Of a stretch of 64,000 nucleotides of DNA, positions 62,882 through 64,000 are shown one piece after another; within the stretch, counting starts at the first letter, position 1, and every line of letters starts with the position of its first letter. Source of the DNA: Phaeodactylum tricornutum CCAP 1055/1 (lineage: Eukaryota > Bacillariophyta > Bacillariophyceae > Surirellales > Neidiaceae); assembly GCF_000150955.2 (NCBI RefSeq), contig NC_011671.1, positions 1,116,001 through 1,180,000 on the forward strand, read 5' to 3'. Below the pieces are notes generated by a model. That model was not told the origin of the DNA, did not search any database, and saw nothing but the letters and a program-made list of their open reading frames with translations. The position numbers and the translations under genes were made by a program.

Positions 62882-62953
62882 GTGGCTGTCGTATAGTGGT
62901 TAGTACCTTCGGTTGTGGTCCGAAAAACCTGGGTTCGATTCCCAGCAGCCACA
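62882..62953 (+). tRNA. tRNA-His (GTG anticodon)
   Basis: 72 nt without CCA. Acceptor GTGGCTG (62882-62888) pairs fully with CAGCCAC (62946-62952), discriminator A at 62953. D stem GTAT/GTAC, anticodon stem TTCGG/CCGAA with loop TTGTGGT (anticodon GTG), T arm CTGGG-TTCGATT-CCCAG. No intron. The base before position 1 is G, as required at -1 in mature tRNA-His. Confidence 0.96.
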
Positions 62954-63101
62954 TCAGGTTGTTTTTGTATCGCTCTACTGTTAACTGTAAGTCGTCTTTT
63001 TTATCCACTGCTATTGTTACACATAATGTTTGTAAAGATTCGCATGCACGTAGTTTTCACGCGTTTGTTTTGGTTTGCTAGATTTTCAGCCCAGAAAGTC
63101 C

Positions 63102-63186
63102 CTACTGACAATGAACGTTGAACATGATCGCTTCGCTACTGACGAAGTCTTTACTGACAGTGAACGTTGAACTCGCATGCTTCGCA
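63102..63186. repeat. Two copies of a 22-bp motif spaced 49 bp
   Basis: ctactgacaatgaacgttgaac (63102-63123; two bases differ) and its near copy at 63151-63172, both followed by a gcttcgc. Each contains the recurring tgaca(a/g)tga core. Located just past the stop of the oxygenase gene. Confidence 0.8.
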
Positions 63187-63214
63187 AACGACAAAAATTT
63201 AGAATACAGAAATT

Positions 63215-64000
63215 TTATTTTACCGACAGGTTGGCACAGTACTCGGAAATGGCTTTGGTTGCTTGCGAGTGCGAGTTGCCCGGAGGGGCCGTAGGCGTGT
63301 AAGAAGACTGTCGCAACCACAACTGCGAAATCCATTTGTCCTGTTGAGACGTGGCGGACACGGCTTGACCACAGTGCAGTGTTCGTACATCAAAGGGTGC
63401 ATTGGGAATGCCCCCGGCTGCCGGGAAAAAGAGCAGTGCCGCCCCTCGTCGGGGGCGTACCGCGAGTCGTCCGTTCGTGCCAGTCAAATCGCGAAACATG
63501 GTGGCACCGCCTTCGTCCGACTGTAAATCGGTATGATACACCAGAAGGGTTGCCAATCGCTGACCTCCCAGACCAGGATTATTCTCGTTGGGTCCCAAAG
63601 CATCCAAGTGCCAGGTGAATTTCTCATTTTTTCGGTAACGAACGGTTTGTGGCTCTTCCCAGCGATCGATACTTTGTAGTCCTAAAAGACGTGACGCCTT
63701 GGCCATAAGTTCCGGGACCCCCTCAAAATGATTGTAGTAGGTCGTACTTGTACGCTGTGCTTTGGCGGCAGCGTCCTTACCGACTGTCGGCGACCGGCTT
63801 TCCAGAATGTTGTGTTTCTGGTTTTGGGTTGCCAAGGCGACGTATCGATCGCACTCGGCGGCGGTAAAGAAATCATCGATACCCAGCACGAGTGGATCCA
63901 CATGCAGAATACGAAATTTTTCGAATGGTGGTAGTGCGTCGAGAGGCAGATCCGCACTGGACGGAGTCGACGCGAATGTCGACGCTGGTGGCGTCGACAC
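63215..64000 (-). CDS. Prolyl 4-hydroxylase-type 2-oxoglutarate/Fe(II) oxygenase, 5' end outside window
   Basis: The open frame enters from the right edge and gives 261 visible residues; the true start lies beyond 64000. The double-stranded beta-helix core is complete. In visible numbering, iron ligands are His131-x-Asp133 ('FTWHLDALGPNENN') and His209 ('RTLHCGQAV'), with Lys222 ('DKWISQLWLR') placed to bind 2-oxoglutarate. Between them lies 'LVYHTDLQSDEGGATMFRDL', typical of P4H alpha-subunit-like enzymes. An N-terminal 'ILHVDPLVLGIDDFFTAAEC' precedes it. Such proteins hydroxylate prolines in secreted wall glycoproteins or in regulators; location cannot be judged without the N-terminus. Confidence 0.88.
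   Translation of the reverse strand: MSTPPASTFASTPSSADLPLDALPPFEKFRILHVDPLVLGIDDFFTAAECDRYVALATQNQKHNILESRSPTVGKDAAAKAQRTSTTYYNHFEGVPELMAKASRLLGLQSIDRWEEPQTVRYRKNEKFTWHLDALGPNENNPGLGGQRLATLLVYHTDLQSDEGGATMFRDLTGTNGRLAVRPRRGAALLFFPAAGGIPNAPFDVRTLHCGQAVSATSQQDKWISQLWLRQSSYTPTAPPGNSHSQATKAISEYCANLSVK

Larger units (their letters stand above)
62702..63214. other. Intergenic region with tRNA-His and a short repeat
   Basis: Holds the SIVA-like promoter side with one recurring-motif copy (actgacagtgat, 62808-62819), the tRNA-His gene and a 49-bp-spaced repeat pair near the oxygenase 3' end. Confidence 0.5.

Noticed and set aside
1-64000. Transposons, LTR elements, viral relics or CRISPR arrays
   Set aside because: No reverse transcriptase, integrase, transposase, capsid-like frame, long terminal or inverted repeats, or regular spacer array seen.

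Overview
The window looks like nuclear DNA of a diatom, most likely a Phaeodactylum-like pennate species (inference). Small-intron genes are packed tightly. Introns run 44 to 254 nt, mostly with GTAAGT or GTACGT donors. Several proteins start with a signal peptide ending in an Ala-x-Ala^Phe site, the 'ASAFAP' mark of import into a secondary red plastid. The cyanobacterial-type plastoquinone/tocopherol methyltransferase, SPT subunit, EMC, condensin and CCR4-NOT genes also fit a photosynthetic stramenopile. I see no transposon, retroelement, viral relic or CRISPR array.

Layout, left to right: a long coiled-coil protein cut by the left edge (1-2292, -); SLD5 of GINS (3494-4440, -); a TMEM65-like mitochondrial protein with a GAF-like tail (5090-6285, +); a KCTD-type BTB protein (6842-7468, +); a CPA2 cation/proton antiporter (7827-9265, -); EMC2 (9680-10585, -); SKP1 (11076-11878, +); a PLAC8-family protein whose first exons are tiny (12959-13935, +); a putative plastid alpha/beta hydrolase (14095-15246, -); plastid ClpB (15958-19230, +); a small putative plastid protein (19800-20336, -); mitochondrial bL21 (21285-22259, -); an RS/KR-rich nuclear protein (22885-23921, +); plastid Hsp33/HslO (24213-25460, -); PrmA (25923-26984, +); a four-domain fasciclin protein with two frame changes (27208-29273, -); NOT1 (30157-37299, +); a myosin (37491-42139, -); MPBQ/MSBQ methyltransferase (43011-44189, +); ABHD13/Bem46 hydrolase (44374-45549, -); UDP-glucose dehydrogenase (46356-48037, +); glutathione synthetase (48266-50056, -); SMC4 (50545-54943, +); an NMT1/THI5-like binding protein (55026-56099, -); LCB1/SPTLC1 (56842-58518, +); a RING-RAWUL Polycomb-type protein (58662-60227, -); a double-GFA-domain gene split by a 19-bp tandem duplication (60733-61774, +); a SIVA-like Cys-rich protein (61958-62701, -); tRNA-His (62882-62953, +); and a prolyl-4-hydroxylase cut by the right edge (63215-64000, -).

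Themes. Plastid protein care is over-represented between 15.9 and 27 kb (ClpB, Hsp33, PrmA, one unknown). Chromosome and gene-control functions recur (SLD5, SMC4, NOT1, SKP1, the Polycomb-like protein). From bL21m to the SIVA-like gene, 17 consecutive protein genes alternate strand without exception, with short convergent gaps (82-291 bp) and long divergent gaps (462-883 bp). Many of the divergent gaps carry a short recurring palindrome-like motif (core TGACWGTSA). The most unusual items are the Polycomb-type RING-RAWUL protein, the SIVA-like protein with a PIP-box-like motif, the TMEM65-GAF fusion, the two frame-disrupted genes, the strand alternation and the recurring motif.
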